Position numbers and translations under genes: made by a program. The notes under the pieces were generated by a model, which worked only from the letters and a program-made list of their open reading frames with translations, ran no database searches and was not told where the DNA came from. From positions 1-53,443 of the forward strand of contig JAGFJD010000403.1 in assembly GCA_024102975.1 (NCBI GenBank): 53,443 nucleotides of DNA, written 5' to 3'. The DNA is from Phaeodactylibacter sp. (GTDB taxonomy: Bacteria > Bacteroidota > Bacteroidia > Chitinophagales > Saprospiraceae). Positions 9,442-18,041 of this stretch are shown piece after piece; within the stretch, counting starts at the first letter, position 1; the number at the start of each line of letters is the position of its first letter.

Positions 9442-11277
9442 TCATTTCGGCGATGCCTCCCGCTTAATAAAGGTATTTACCAGAAAACCGGGCCGGCGGG
9501 CCGTAGCTTCGGCCTCGAACCGCCTGGAGATGGCGATGCGCTCCAGCGGAGTGAACAGGAAGATGTAGGGCTGTTCCTCGTAGATCAGTTCCTGGAACTC
9601 TTTGTATAACTGGTTGCGCTTACTTTCGTCCAGCGTCACGCGGATTTCCTCGATCAGGCGGTCGGCCTCCGCATTGATGAAGCTCACCCGGTTGCCGCCG
9701 TCCGGGGTGTCGCTCTCAGAATGCCACAGCTGCTTGGGATCATCGATCGTGGGATCCTGCCCCCAGGCACCGGAATACATTTCGTAATCGCGCTGCTTGG
9801 CGGCGTCAATCAGGACAGTAAATTCCTTGGGTGCGATGTTGACCTTGACCCCTGCCTTTCTGGCGTCCTCCTGGAAGATCAGCGCCTGGTTGTTGGCAAA
9901 CTTGCTGGCATTGCTGACCATGTATTCCAGCTCCATCTCGACGCGCCGCCCATTGATCTCCTTGTCGGCAATGCCGTTGCCGTTGGTGTCTTCCCAGCCG
10001 GCCTCGGCCAGTAACTGCCGGGCCTTTCCGGGGTCAAATTCAATGGGAGGAAGGCCTTTGTGATAATAGGGCTTAGCCGGGTGAAAGGGGCCGACGGTCC
10101 GCTCTGCCAGCCCGAAAAAGAGATCCTCGATCAATACCGGCACGTCGACCAGATGGGCCAGGGCCCGGCGCACCCGCTTGTCCGCCAGCTTGGGGCTCTT
10201 GTTGTTCATGCCGATGTAGTAGTACACCCAGGAGGTGGGCGTATGCAGGTTGTACAGTTTCCCGATCAGCTCGTTGTCCCGCAGGTCGACAAAATCCTTG
10301 GCGTCGATCTGGCCCGAGACGTCCACCTGCTGGTCTTTCAGGGCTACAATGGCGGCGCTCTGGTCGGGAATGATGAGAAAGGAGAGCTTGTCGGGGTAGG
10401 CTTTCAGCAGGGGGAACCGGTCCGAAAGTTGATCTCCCCACCAGTCTTTTTTGCGGCTCAGCACGATGCGCTGCCCCGTCACCCACTCTTCGAAGGCATA
10501 AGGCCCGGCGCCGGCGATGAATCCTTTTTCCCTGGAATACCGGGGAGCATTGAAAGCCTCGGCAAAATCACTGATCGCTTTCCGTTCCGCCTCCAGCACA
10601 GCACCGGCCTTCGTTTCATCGGCCAGGCGCGCAACGTAAGCCGTGTCGGTCAGATGGGTGAGCGGCACGGCCCTCATCAGGCGGTTGGGGTCGTAGATGT
10701 ATTCCGGCAAAACCGGGATATTGCTCACCGCCGTTTCGCCGATGATGTATTTCTGGTCCGTCAGGACAGTAAACCGGCGCGGGTTCTCCGGGTCGATCTC
10801 TACGTCTTTGATGTAATCGAGATAGGCGCGGACATTAGCGGCCTGGACACCGGGGTTGAACAGGGCCTTCAGGGTGAAGACAAAATCCCCGGCGGTAATG
10901 GGCTGCCCGTTGTCCCAGGCGGCCTCCTCATGGAGTTCGAACGTATAGGCTATCCCACCCTGGTAAGGCCCTTCGGCGATCTCCTCGACCACGGGCCGGC
11001 TTTTGGCCAGCTGAGGAGCTAGTTCCAGCGTTTCAGGGTCAAAATGCAGCAGGTACAGAAAAATCTGTTCGTTGACCGCCCGGGCGTAAACGTTGGTGGA
11101 AATCAGGAGGTTTAGGCGGTCGGGTTCCGCCGGCAGGCGGGCATAGACGGTGTTATCCTGGTTCCTGAAAAGGGTGGCGCCTACGGCTTCTTCCTGTGGC
11201 TTATCTCCCTTACAGGCGCCCAAAAACAGGGCGAGCAGGGCAAAAACGCTGATGGAACGAAGGTGGATCATATACAT
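9442..11277 (-). CDS. ABC transporter substrate-binding lipoprotein, family 5 (first copy)
   Basis: First gene of the minus-strand importer operon. The signal peptide MIHLRSISVFALLALFLGAC ends in lipobox FLGAC, so it is a membrane-anchored lipoprotein. The true start may be the ATG at 11277 or the one at 11271. The full SBP_bac_5 fold is present, with YTFELHEEAAWDNGQPITA, RRFTVLTDQKYIIGE and VRRALAHLVDVPVLI as family landmarks. Length 611 is slightly above the usual 520-600. A 48-bp gap separates it from its paralogue. The promoter should lie in the short region 11278-11390, just before the decamer repeat. Confidence 0.92.
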   Translation of the reverse strand: MYMIHLRSISVFALLALFLGACKGDKPQEEAVGATLFRNQDNTVYARLPAEPDRLNLLISTNVYARAVNEQIFLYLLHFDPETLELAPQLAKSRPVVEEIAEGPYQGGIAYTFELHEEAAWDNGQPITAGDFVFTLKALFNPGVQAANVRAYLDYIKDVEIDPENPRRFTVLTDQKYIIGETAVSNIPVLPEYIYDPNRLMRAVPLTHLTDTAYVARLADETKAGAVLEAERKAISDFAEAFNAPRYSREKGFIAGAGPYAFEEWVTGQRIVLSRKKDWWGDQLSDRFPLLKAYPDKLSFLIIPDQSAAIVALKDQQVDVSGQIDAKDFVDLRDNELIGKLYNLHTPTSWVYYYIGMNNKSPKLADKRVRRALAHLVDVPVLIEDLFFGLAERTVGPFHPAKPYYHKGLPPIEFDPGKARQLLAEAGWEDTNGNGIADKEINGRRVEMELEYMVSNASKFANNQALIFQEDARKAGVKVNIAPKEFTVLIDAAKQRDYEMYSGAWGQDPTIDDPKQLWHSESDTPDGGNRVSFINAEADRLIEEIRVTLDESKRNQLYKEFQELIYEEQPYIFLFTPLERIAISRRFEAEATARRPGFLVNTFIKREASPK

Positions 11278-11390
11278 TGGGATTTACAGGCACGTTCCGC
11301 TGACGGCGATAAAATGCCCTAAATTACAGGATTTGGCCAGCAAATTAAAAAAAAATTATCATGGGGCGGCCTGACTGGGTATACCTGGGG
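11278..11390 (-). promoter_or_regulatory. Probable promoter region of the opp-type operon
   Basis: AT-rich sequence (including a long A run at about 11343-11355) lies immediately upstream of the first binding-protein gene and before the decamer array. A promoter for the minus-strand operon is expected here from position; I do not see a confident -33/-7 pair. Confidence 0.3.
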
Positions 11391-11640
11391 GGAAATACGT
11401 GGAAATGCGTGGAAATGCATGGAAGTGCGTGGAAATGTGTGGAAATGTGTGGAAATGCTTGGAAATGCTTGGAAATGCGTGGAAATGCGTGGAAATGTGT
11501 GGAAATGCGTGGAAATGTGTGGAAGTGCGTGGAAATGCGTGGAAATGCGTGGAAATGTGTGGAAATGCATGGAAATGTGTGGAAATGCGTGGAAGTGCGT
11601 GGAAATGTGTGGAAGTGCGTGGAAATGTGTGGAAGTGCGT
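11391..11640. repeat. 25 phased copies of the decamer GGAARTGYRT
   Basis: Exactly 250 bp made of 25 uninterrupted 10-bp units, mostly GGAAATGCGT, GGAAATGTGT and GGAAGTGCGT, with GGAAATGCTT and GGAAATGCAT variants. The variants interdigitate, so the units have diverged without losing phase. Open frames run through it on both strands only because the unit lacks stops. Related words recur at 20557-20620 and, inverted, near 52803-52822. Confidence 0.95.
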
Positions 11641-11681
11641 GGATAGCATTCTCTGAACCTTGCCTGCCGCCTGTTGTTTTC

Positions 11682-11785
11682 TATACTGACGCACGGCAGG
11701 TTTTGTCGACTACAAAACCCGCCGGGTCAGTATATACTGGCATCGCTGGTTTTGCTCCTGACAAAACCACGCGTTCGCCAGTATA
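11682..11785. repeat. Two tandem long hairpins TATACTGRC...GYCAGTATA
   Basis: Hairpin 1 (11682-11734) and hairpin 2 (11733-11785) have the same architecture: an outer stem TATACTGAC/GTCAGTATA or TATACTGGC/GCCAGTATA, and an inner stem GGTTTTG/CAAAACC. They overlap by 2 bp and end 15 bp before the start codon of the next gene. They could act as cruciforms, as 5' UTR structure or as ends of a tiny mobile element. Confidence 0.8.
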
Positions 11786-11800
11786 ACAAAAGCAGCGAAT

Positions 11801-12712
11801 ATGCCAACCATCCTGATCGCCGGCGGCAGCGGCCTGATCGGCAGCCGCCTCAGCCACCTCCTGCGGGAGCAGGGGCACGAGGTACTCCACCTCAGCCGCC
11901 GGGCCCGCCCGGACGCCGCCTTCCCGTCTTACCGCTGGAGCCCGGCCGAAGCCTCCATCGACGATGAAGCCATCCTCCGTGCCGATTATGTGATCAACCT
12001 CGCCGGGGCCGGCATTGCCGACAAACCCTGGACTGCCGCCCGCAAACGGCTGATCATCGACAGCCGGGTGGACAGCGCCCGCACCCTGTCCGCCGCCTTC
12101 GAACGCCTGCAGCATTATCCCAAAGCATATATTTCCAGTACGGCCGTCGGGTATTACGGCGACCGGGGCGACAAATGGATGGACGAGGGTTCCACCCCGG
12201 GAGAAGGATTTCTGCCGGAAAGCTGCATGGCCTGGGAAAAAGCGATCGGAGAAGTAGGCAGGGCCGGGTTGAGGAAAGTCGCCATCCGCATCGGCATCGT
12301 CCTGTCCACACAGGGCGGCGCCATGGAAAAAATCCTGCTGCCCTTCCGTTTCCGCGTCGGAACCTATTTCGGCGACGGCAGCCAGTGGTACAGCTGGATC
12401 CACATCGACGACCTGTGCCGGATTTTCATCAAAGCCGTCGAAGACGACAACATGCAGGGAACCTACAATGGCGTGGCGCCCAACCCGGCGACCAACAAGG
12501 AGCTGACAGAAGCCATCAAAGAGGCGCTCGGCAACTCCGGCCTGCTGGCGCCCGTCCCGGTATTTGCCCTGCGCCTCGCTATGGGGGAAATGGCAGACGT
12601 GGTCCTGGACAGCACACGGGTGCGTTCAGATAAAATCGAAGCGGCCGGCTTCGAATTTTCTTTCCCTACGCTGGGGAAAGCGCTGCCGGATTTGCTGCGG
12701 CGGAAGGTGTGA
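11801..12712 (+). CDS. TIGR01777 family NAD-dependent epimerase/dehydratase-like protein
   Basis: Short-chain-dehydrogenase-like protein of 303 residues with an N-terminal Rossmann motif (ILIAGGSGLIGSRL, residues 4-17). The family landmarks ISSTAVGYYGDRGD and AWEKAIGE follow, and the C-terminal DUF1731-like end (LAMGEMADVVLDSTRV) matches the YfcH/SDR39U1 group. The biochemical reaction of this family is not established; nucleotide-sugar epimerase activity is only suggested by the fold. The start is well supported by the glycine motif near the N-terminus. The gene is monocistronic, behind two long hairpins, and convergent with the HAD phosphatase gene. Confidence 0.92.
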   Translation: MPTILIAGGSGLIGSRLSHLLREQGHEVLHLSRRARPDAAFPSYRWSPAEASIDDEAILRADYVINLAGAGIADKPWTAARKRLIIDSRVDSARTLSAAFERLQHYPKAYISSTAVGYYGDRGDKWMDEGSTPGEGFLPESCMAWEKAIGEVGRAGLRKVAIRIGIVLSTQGGAMEKILLPFRFRVGTYFGDGSQWYSWIHIDDLCRIFIKAVEDDNMQGTYNGVAPNPATNKELTEAIKEALGNSGLLAPVPVFALRLAMGEMADVVLDSTRVRSDKIEAAGFEFSFPTLGKALPDLLRRKV

Positions 12713-12887
12713 GGCGGAGGGGAGCGAGTGGTTATTGAGTTATTGACATTACCGGGCTGAAAGCAGTTATTGACCGCAGCAGTCCAATAACCAATAAACG
12801 TCCCTTGCTCCCCACAGTGCTATAACCAACAACTCCCATGAATACCGGAGGCCTCACAACGGCTTCAGCACGCCCCTCTCCCACCAC
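12713..12887. repeat. Convergent intergenic gap with word-repeat inverted arms
   Basis: Left arm 12719-12746 (GGAGCGAGTGGTTATTGAG, then TTATTGAC) and right arm about 12782-12813 (GTCCAATAACCAATAAAC, then TTGCTCCCC) are imperfect reverse complements built from the word GTTATTG. The position between two convergent genes suits a bidirectional terminator, but no T-run is obvious. Confidence 0.6.
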
Positions 12888-13322
12888 TCACGGACGGAAC
12901 ACCTCGATCTCGTGGTTCCGGACCACCAGGTCTGTAAATTTGCCTTTAAAGCGGGTGGCCTTCACGATGTGGTTGTCCACCCAGTGGTAATTGCCGCCCC
13001 GGGGCTTGTTCATGATCATATTGTGGTACTTGAACCCGTTCTTGTGCAGCCACTGCTCGGTGATTGCCCGGTGTTCTTCCGTTCGGGAAGTGAAGAACGT
13101 GATGATGTGCCCTTCCGCGTACCACTTATTGATGATCTTCAATGCATCCGGGTAGGGAAGCACCGAAAGCATGCGTTCGGGTTCTTCGTTGGGGATATCG
13201 TCGCAGATCGTGCCATCGATATCGATCATGAAGTTTTTGACGCCTTCCGGCAGGAGTGGGCTGATCTTGTCTCCTTTTTTATTGTAGGTAGTCTGTAAAT
13301 TCGAATTCTTTTGCGTACTCAT
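12888..13322 (-). CDS. HAD-superfamily phosphatase-like protein
   Basis: Small HAD hydrolase of 144 residues from the chosen ATG at 13322 (MSTQKNS); a longer frame starting at 13379 has an unlikely N-terminus. The nucleophile motif MIDIDGT gives Asp34 and Asp36. A threonine/serine motif appears in FFTSRTEEHR, and a late acidic motif in NYHWVDNHIV. There is no cap domain. Bacteroidota relatives are often labelled phosphoheptose isomerase or capsule phosphatase, but nothing here fixes the substrate. It is transcribed toward the convergent epimerase gene and lies downstream of the peptidase gene with a gap of about 215 bp. Confidence 0.8.
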   Translation of the reverse strand: MSTQKNSNLQTTYNKKGDKISPLLPEGVKNFMIDIDGTICDDIPNEEPERMLSVLPYPDALKIINKWYAEGHIITFFTSRTEEHRAITEQWLHKNGFKYHNMIMNKPRGGNYHWVDNHIVKATRFKGKFTDLVVRNHEIEVFRP

Positions 13323-13538
13323 GGAATAGGTTTTTATTGAATAGCTGGGAACTGCAAAGCAACAGCAAGAACCTGGCACAAGCTCTAAACCGCGAATATT
13401 GCGGAGTGGTTCAGGCTATAATTGATAATCGGTTTACATTGGTTCAGGGCGTGGCGGCCCCTCAGCCGCTTGGCGTTCGGCGTGGTCAGGGCTATGGGAG
13501 GTAAGTGGGATGTTGCACCGGTGAGTTGGGGTTCGTAG

Positions 13539-14432
13539 TCAGAATTTGATATAGTCTCTGGGATCAACCGGGTTTCCTTTGTGCCATAGCTCGAAATGCA
13601 GGTGGGGCCCGTCGGAGAGGGTGCCGGTATTGCCGATGATGGCTACGGCCTCCCCTGCTTTGACGAAGCTGCCCGCCTTTTTGAGCAGGGCGGAATTGTG
13701 CTTGTAGAAGGTTATGGTGTTATTGGCATGCTGGATGCCAATGGTGTTTCCGGTCTCCAGCGTCCAGTCGGAGAAGAAAATGTAGCCGTCCATGGCCGCC
13801 TGTATGGCTGTGTTCTTGGAAGCCAGCACGTCGACCCCGAAGTGTTTGTTATCGGGCATGAAGCCGGCGGAAATTTCCCCTCTGACCGGGGCGTTGAAGT
13901 ACATTTGTTCCAGGGGGATATCCCGGGGGGAGAAGTTCGCCGAACGGGGGCGCTGAGCCGCCAGGCCTACTTTCTGGAGTTCCACCTCCTGGCGCAGCTG
14001 TTCTTCTTCCCGCGAGCGCCCCACCTCTCCCACCGAATCAGCCGGGCTGGCCTTGATGATATCTTCGGCCGTCTCCACGTCGCCGGTCAGCACTTTCCGG
14101 ATATTGGTGGAATATTCTTCCTGTGCCGCCAGTTGTTTTTCCAGCCTTTTGACCTCGCGGTAAAGCTGCTCTACCTCTTCGCGGTTCTCCCCGCCGTCGC
14201 CATAGCCCGGCATGTACCGCTTCAGCGGCGTGAAGGCTACCGCCAGCACGACCAGCACCGCCACCAGCACCAGCACGGTACTCACGAAGATATAGACATT
14301 GAGCAAGGTCAAGCGATAGGAGCCTACCTCTTCGAACGTCTCGTTGTTCATGACGACGAGCCGGTAGGTATGCCTCATCTGCTTTTTAATCCTTTCCCAC
14401 CTGCTTTTTGCATTTTCGTTCTCCACTGACAT
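13539..14432 (-). CDS. M23 family peptidoglycan endopeptidase (membrane-anchored)
   Basis: Bitopic inner-membrane protein of 297 residues from the ATG at 14432 (MSVENENAKSRWERI). A short cytoplasmic region is followed by a strong membrane helix (LLNVYIFVSTVLVLVAVLVV). A coiled coil comes next (EEVEQLYREVKRLEKQLAAQ), then a C-terminal LytM/M23 domain. Zinc-site residues are visible as HFGVD and as HLHFELWH. This architecture suits cell-wall remodelling enzymes that cut peptide cross-links or activators such as EnvC. All core metal ligands are present, so an active peptidase is likely. Single gene, divergent from the sprE-like gene. Confidence 0.9.
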   Translation of the reverse strand: MSVENENAKSRWERIKKQMRHTYRLVVMNNETFEEVGSYRLTLLNVYIFVSTVLVLVAVLVVLAVAFTPLKRYMPGYGDGGENREEVEQLYREVKRLEKQLAAQEEYSTNIRKVLTGDVETAEDIIKASPADSVGEVGRSREEEQLRQEVELQKVGLAAQRPRSANFSPRDIPLEQMYFNAPVRGEISAGFMPDNKHFGVDVLASKNTAIQAAMDGYIFFSDWTLETGNTIGIQHANNTITFYKHNSALLKKAGSFVKAGEAVAIIGNTGTLSDGPHLHFELWHKGNPVDPRDYIKF

Positions 14433-14757
14433 AAGGATCGATCCGTTTATTCCCCGGCGCCGGCGGACAATCGCGCCAAACATCCGTTATTTGCGGAATA
14501 ATAAGCGCTGAAGGCCGAATTACGCATTTTGAAGTCTTAAACTAATAAAATAATTTTGCCTTTTGACGTTTATTATAACGACATGGCCACCGAAAAGGAT
14601 CGGTGCGGCCCGCCGGAACAGATTGCCGGCTAAACATCTGCGCTGCAAAGTTATGCCGACAGCACAGAGGTTTGCAAGAAAAATAACATTTTCTTTTTAT
14701 ACCTGCTGTTAACGGGCAGGTGTTGCCAGATTAGATCAAGAATAAAAAAAACCGGAT

Positions 14758-17661
14758 TTGAAACGCATACTCAAGGCATCGCTGGTTCTGACCATACTCT
14801 CCTTCATCACAGCCTGCACAACCCAGAAGAGCAGGAGCGACATGTCGGCGCTCGGGGAACTCTACCACAACACGACGGCCCATTACAACGGCTACTTCAA
14901 TGCCGAGGAACTGCTGGCCGCCAGTTTTGAATCCCTGAATACACAACATCAGGACAACTACACCCAACTGCTGCCCATGTACAAATATGTGGCGGCGGAA
15001 AACCCGCAGTCCGAAGCGCCCAACCTCGACGAGGCCATCAAGAAGGTGACCGTCGTCGTCAACCTGCACCGTTACAGCAAGTGGACGGACGACTGCTACC
15101 TGCTGGTGGGCAAAGCTCAGTACCTGAAGCAGGACTACGAGGCGGCGGAAGAGACGTTCCGCTACCTGGTAGCGGAATACAGCCCGGAAAAGATGAAAGA
15201 ACGGGAAAAGGTGAGCAAGCAGGACAAAAAGGTGAAGAAGAAAAAGAAGAAAAAGAAAAGCCGGCGGGGGAAGAAGAAAAGCAAAAAGACCAAACTCGAC
15301 AAGGAAAAGGAGCGCGCCCTGAAAGATTACAAAAAAGCGGTCAAAAGGGCCAAAAAGAAAGGCCAGAAGGCGCCGCCCCGCCCGGAAATCCTCAAACGGA
15401 AGAGCGACCGGGAGGAAGAGGAAACCGCCGCCGCCGAAGAGGAAAACGAAGATAAGCAGGAAAAAGAAGACGACAAGCCGGACAACAACGACGGCCTGCT
15501 CAAGCACCGCCCGGCCTACCAGGAGGGCCTCCTCTGGCTGGCCCGTACCATGATCGAGCGCGACAACTACGACGCCGCCGTGGCCTATATGGGCCAACTC
15601 GAAAATGATGGGGATACCTACTCGGATATCCGCGGCCGGCTCGAAGCCGTCCGGGCTTATTACCATATCCACCGCAAAGATTATGTACAGGCGCTGCCCG
15701 CCCTGGAAAAGGCCATCGACGTTGAAAAAGACAAAAAACAACGGGCGCGCTATGCTTTCATCATGGCGCAAATCTTCCAGATGAGCGGCAACGCTCCCGG
15801 CGCCTACGCTGCCTTCGATCAGGCCCTCCGGTTGAAGCCGGGATACGAGATGGAATTCAACTGCAAGCTCAATATGGCCCAAAACGCCTGGGCCAGCGGC
15901 GCCGGGTCGGCCTATGAGGCCCGGGAAAACCTGGCCCGGCTGCTCAGGGACGCCAAGAATGCCGACTACAAAGACCAGATTTACTTCGCCCTGGCCCAGA
16001 TCGCCCTGAAAAACGGCGAGCGGGCCGAAGCCATCGCCAACCTGGAGCTTTCTCTGCAGCACAGCCGCCAGAACCAGGCGCAGCGCGCCGAATCGTACCT
16101 GACCCTGGCCGACCTCTACTACGAAACCGAGGAGTATGTGCAGGCAAAAAACTACTACGACAGCACCCTGCTGGTGCTCGCCGCCACCGATAGCCGCTAC
16201 AACCGCGCACAGCGCCTGAGCACCAACCTCACGGAAATCGCCGCCAACATCAAGGTGGTAGAACTCCAGGACAGCCTCCTGCGGATCAGCCGGATGAGCC
16301 CCCAGGAGAAAGAACGGCTGGCCCTGGAAATCAAAAGGAAGGAGGACGAACTGCGCCGCCAGCAGATCGCCGCCAAAGCCGCCGGTGCCGCCGGCCTGGC
16401 CGCTACCCCCCGCCGCGCCATCGGCGGCGCCGGGGCCCTGCAAAAGGAAAGCAGCTTTTTTGCCTACGATGATCGCGCCCTCAAACGGGGGCAACGCGAA
16501 TTCGAACGCAAATGGGGCAACCGCCCCCTGGAAGACAACTGGCGCCGCTCGAACAAACGGGATGCGACAGCCTTCGAAAACGTGAAGGAGGAAGAATTCT
16601 TCGACAGCACCTCGGACATCCTGACCGAGGAAGAAGTGGACAAACTGCTCGGCAACGTCCCGAAAACGGAAGGCGAGGTCGCCGCCGCCAACCTGAAAAT
16701 ACAGGAAGCCCTCTTCAATCTGGGCGCCCTGTACCGGGAACGCCTGCAAAACCTGCCCAAGTCCATCGAAATGTTCGAGACCCTCAACCGCCGCTATCCC
16801 AGCAACAACTACGAGCTGGACTCCTGGTACCAGTTGTACATCATCTACGATGGAATGGGCAACGAACCCAAAGCGGAGGAATACGCCAACAAGATTCTTG
16901 AAAAATACCAGACCTCAAAGTACGCCATGGTGATCAAAAACCCGGCCTATGCCGAGGAACTGGCGCGGGAAAACCGCCTGCTCAACGAGTACTACAACGC
17001 CACCTACTCGGCCTTCACCACCGGCAATTACCGCGAAGCTTTCGAGAAAAGCATGTCTGCCAAAGAAAAGTTCGGCGCCACCAACCCCTACCAGCCTAAA
17101 TTTGCCCTCCTGGCAGCCATGAGCACCGGCAACCTGGAAGGCAAGGACGCCTACGTACAGGCGCTGCGGGAGGTAGTGGCCCGCTATCCGGATACCGACG
17201 AGCAGCGGCGCGCCAAAGAAATCCTCCGCCTGCTGGGCGAATCCTCCGCCAGCCTGCCCGGCGGCGCCCGCGAAGAGATCGAACAGTTCAAGGTGGAAGA
17301 TGATGCCCTCCACTACGTCATTATCATTTTCAAGGATAAAGATTCCGACCTGAATAAGAACAAGATCACTGTTTCCGACTACAACGAGAAGTACCACAAG
17401 CTGGACCGCCTGCGCATCTCCAACATCTACCTCGGTACCGATGCGGACTCCCGCCTGCCGATCCTCGTCCTGCGCCGCTTTAAAGACAAGGCGGACGCCA
17501 TGAAGTACTACACCGGCATACAGAAAAACCCGGGCGATTTTATTCCTGCCAGAGAGAACTATGAGGTCTTCCCGGTTACCCAGAATAACTACCGCGAGGT
17601 GCTGAAGGAAAAATCAGTGGACAACTACCGGGCGTTCTTCCAGCTGAACTACCTGAAGTAG
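14758..17661 (+). CDS. sprE: SprE/PorW-like TPR lipoprotein of the type IX secretion system
   Basis: Outer-membrane-associated lipoprotein of 967 residues, probably an accessory component of T9SS and gliding motility. It begins with TTG and a signal peptide ending in lipobox FITAC. The N-terminal landmark LGELYHNTTAHYNGYFNAEELL is characteristic of SprE/PorW; only its core YHNTTAHYNGYFNAEEL is quoted with confidence. Many TPR-like helical repeats follow (NYDAAVAYMG, YEAAEETFRYLVAEY, NYREAFEKSM). A very Lys-rich insert lies at about residues 152-200, and an acidic run at about 218-240. These low-complexity segments lengthen it beyond the usual ~850-900. It fits the T9SS cargo protease seen in the same window. 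Confidence 0.85.
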   Translation: MKRILKASLVLTILSFITACTTQKSRSDMSALGELYHNTTAHYNGYFNAEELLAASFESLNTQHQDNYTQLLPMYKYVAAENPQSEAPNLDEAIKKVTVVVNLHRYSKWTDDCYLLVGKAQYLKQDYEAAEETFRYLVAEYSPEKMKEREKVSKQDKKVKKKKKKKKSRRGKKKSKKTKLDKEKERALKDYKKAVKRAKKKGQKAPPRPEILKRKSDREEEETAAAEEENEDKQEKEDDKPDNNDGLLKHRPAYQEGLLWLARTMIERDNYDAAVAYMGQLENDGDTYSDIRGRLEAVRAYYHIHRKDYVQALPALEKAIDVEKDKKQRARYAFIMAQIFQMSGNAPGAYAAFDQALRLKPGYEMEFNCKLNMAQNAWASGAGSAYEARENLARLLRDAKNADYKDQIYFALAQIALKNGERAEAIANLELSLQHSRQNQAQRAESYLTLADLYYETEEYVQAKNYYDSTLLVLAATDSRYNRAQRLSTNLTEIAANIKVVELQDSLLRISRMSPQEKERLALEIKRKEDELRRQQIAAKAAGAAGLAATPRRAIGGAGALQKESSFFAYDDRALKRGQREFERKWGNRPLEDNWRRSNKRDATAFENVKEEEFFDSTSDILTEEEVDKLLGNVPKTEGEVAAANLKIQEALFNLGALYRERLQNLPKSIEMFETLNRRYPSNNYELDSWYQLYIIYDGMGNEPKAEEYANKILEKYQTSKYAMVIKNPAYAEELARENRLLNEYYNATYSAFTTGNYREAFEKSMSAKEKFGATNPYQPKFALLAAMSTGNLEGKDAYVQALREVVARYPDTDEQRRAKEILRLLGESSASLPGGAREEIEQFKVEDDALHYVIIIFKDKDSDLNKNKITVSDYNEKYHKLDRLRISNIYLGTDADSRLPILVLRRFKDKADAMKYYTGIQKNPGDFIPARENYEVFPVTQNNYREVLKEKSVDNYRAFFQLNYLK

Positions 17662-17747
17662 GGCGCGGTTCGCGGTTCGCTGTTCGCTCCGCCAGCGAAC
17701 CGGCTGCAACACGATGCGAACAGCGAACAGCGAACAGCGAACTCCTC
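17662..17747. repeat. Convergent gap with GTTCGC word palindrome
   Basis: Words GTTCGCGGTTCGCTGTTCGC on the left arm face GCGAACAGCGAACAGCGAAC on the right arm, filling nearly all of the 86 bp between two convergent reading frames. The structure could terminate both transcripts. The same word family recurs, without inversion, at 35095-35270. Confidence 0.75.
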
Positions 17748-18041
17748 TCACACCCGCTTTCTGAGGGCCATCATGTAGCCGAGGTGCAGCCCCTCGTGGA
17801 CGTTGTTGAACTGAATGGCCTCCTCAATGGTATTCGGCTTGATGCCGTAACTGGTTTCACAGGCCTTGAATTCCTGAAACAACCCGCGCTCGCAATCCAG
17901 CGCTGCCTGCTGGGCCGTCGGCCGGAGGTTGCCTTTAATGAAAACGGCCTCCTCCTGCCCGTAAGCGCCTTCCGGGCGCGTTCCCTTCGGTTTTTCAAAG
18001 ATCAACGGCTTTTCTATCTTTAAACTATAAACGAACAACAT
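17748..18041 (-). pseudogene. C-terminal fragment of a DinB-like protein
   Basis: Reading frame of 97 residues whose C-terminal half (EEAIQFNNVHEGLHLGYMMALRKRV, key residues H-E-G-x-H-L-G-Y) matches the last helix of DinB-superfamily four-helix proteins, including a metal-binding His. Family members are about 150-170 residues, so the N-terminal helices are missing. The only ATG overlaps the ATG of the divergent methyltransferase gene by 2 nt. This looks like an old truncation caused by juxtaposition of the neighbouring gene. It could still make a short protein, but no full fold is possible. Confidence 0.55.

Noticed and set aside
11319..11786. Several overlapping frames with peptides such as FHTFPRISTHFH or GNAWKCVEM
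   Set aside because: These are translations of the decamer repeat, which lacks stop codons in several frames on both strands; there is no real protein character.
14731..16749. 672-codon minus-strand frame
   Set aside because: Antisense to the sprE-like gene; composition (FLLF and GGG runs) is a mirror of the Lys- and Glu-rich coding strand.
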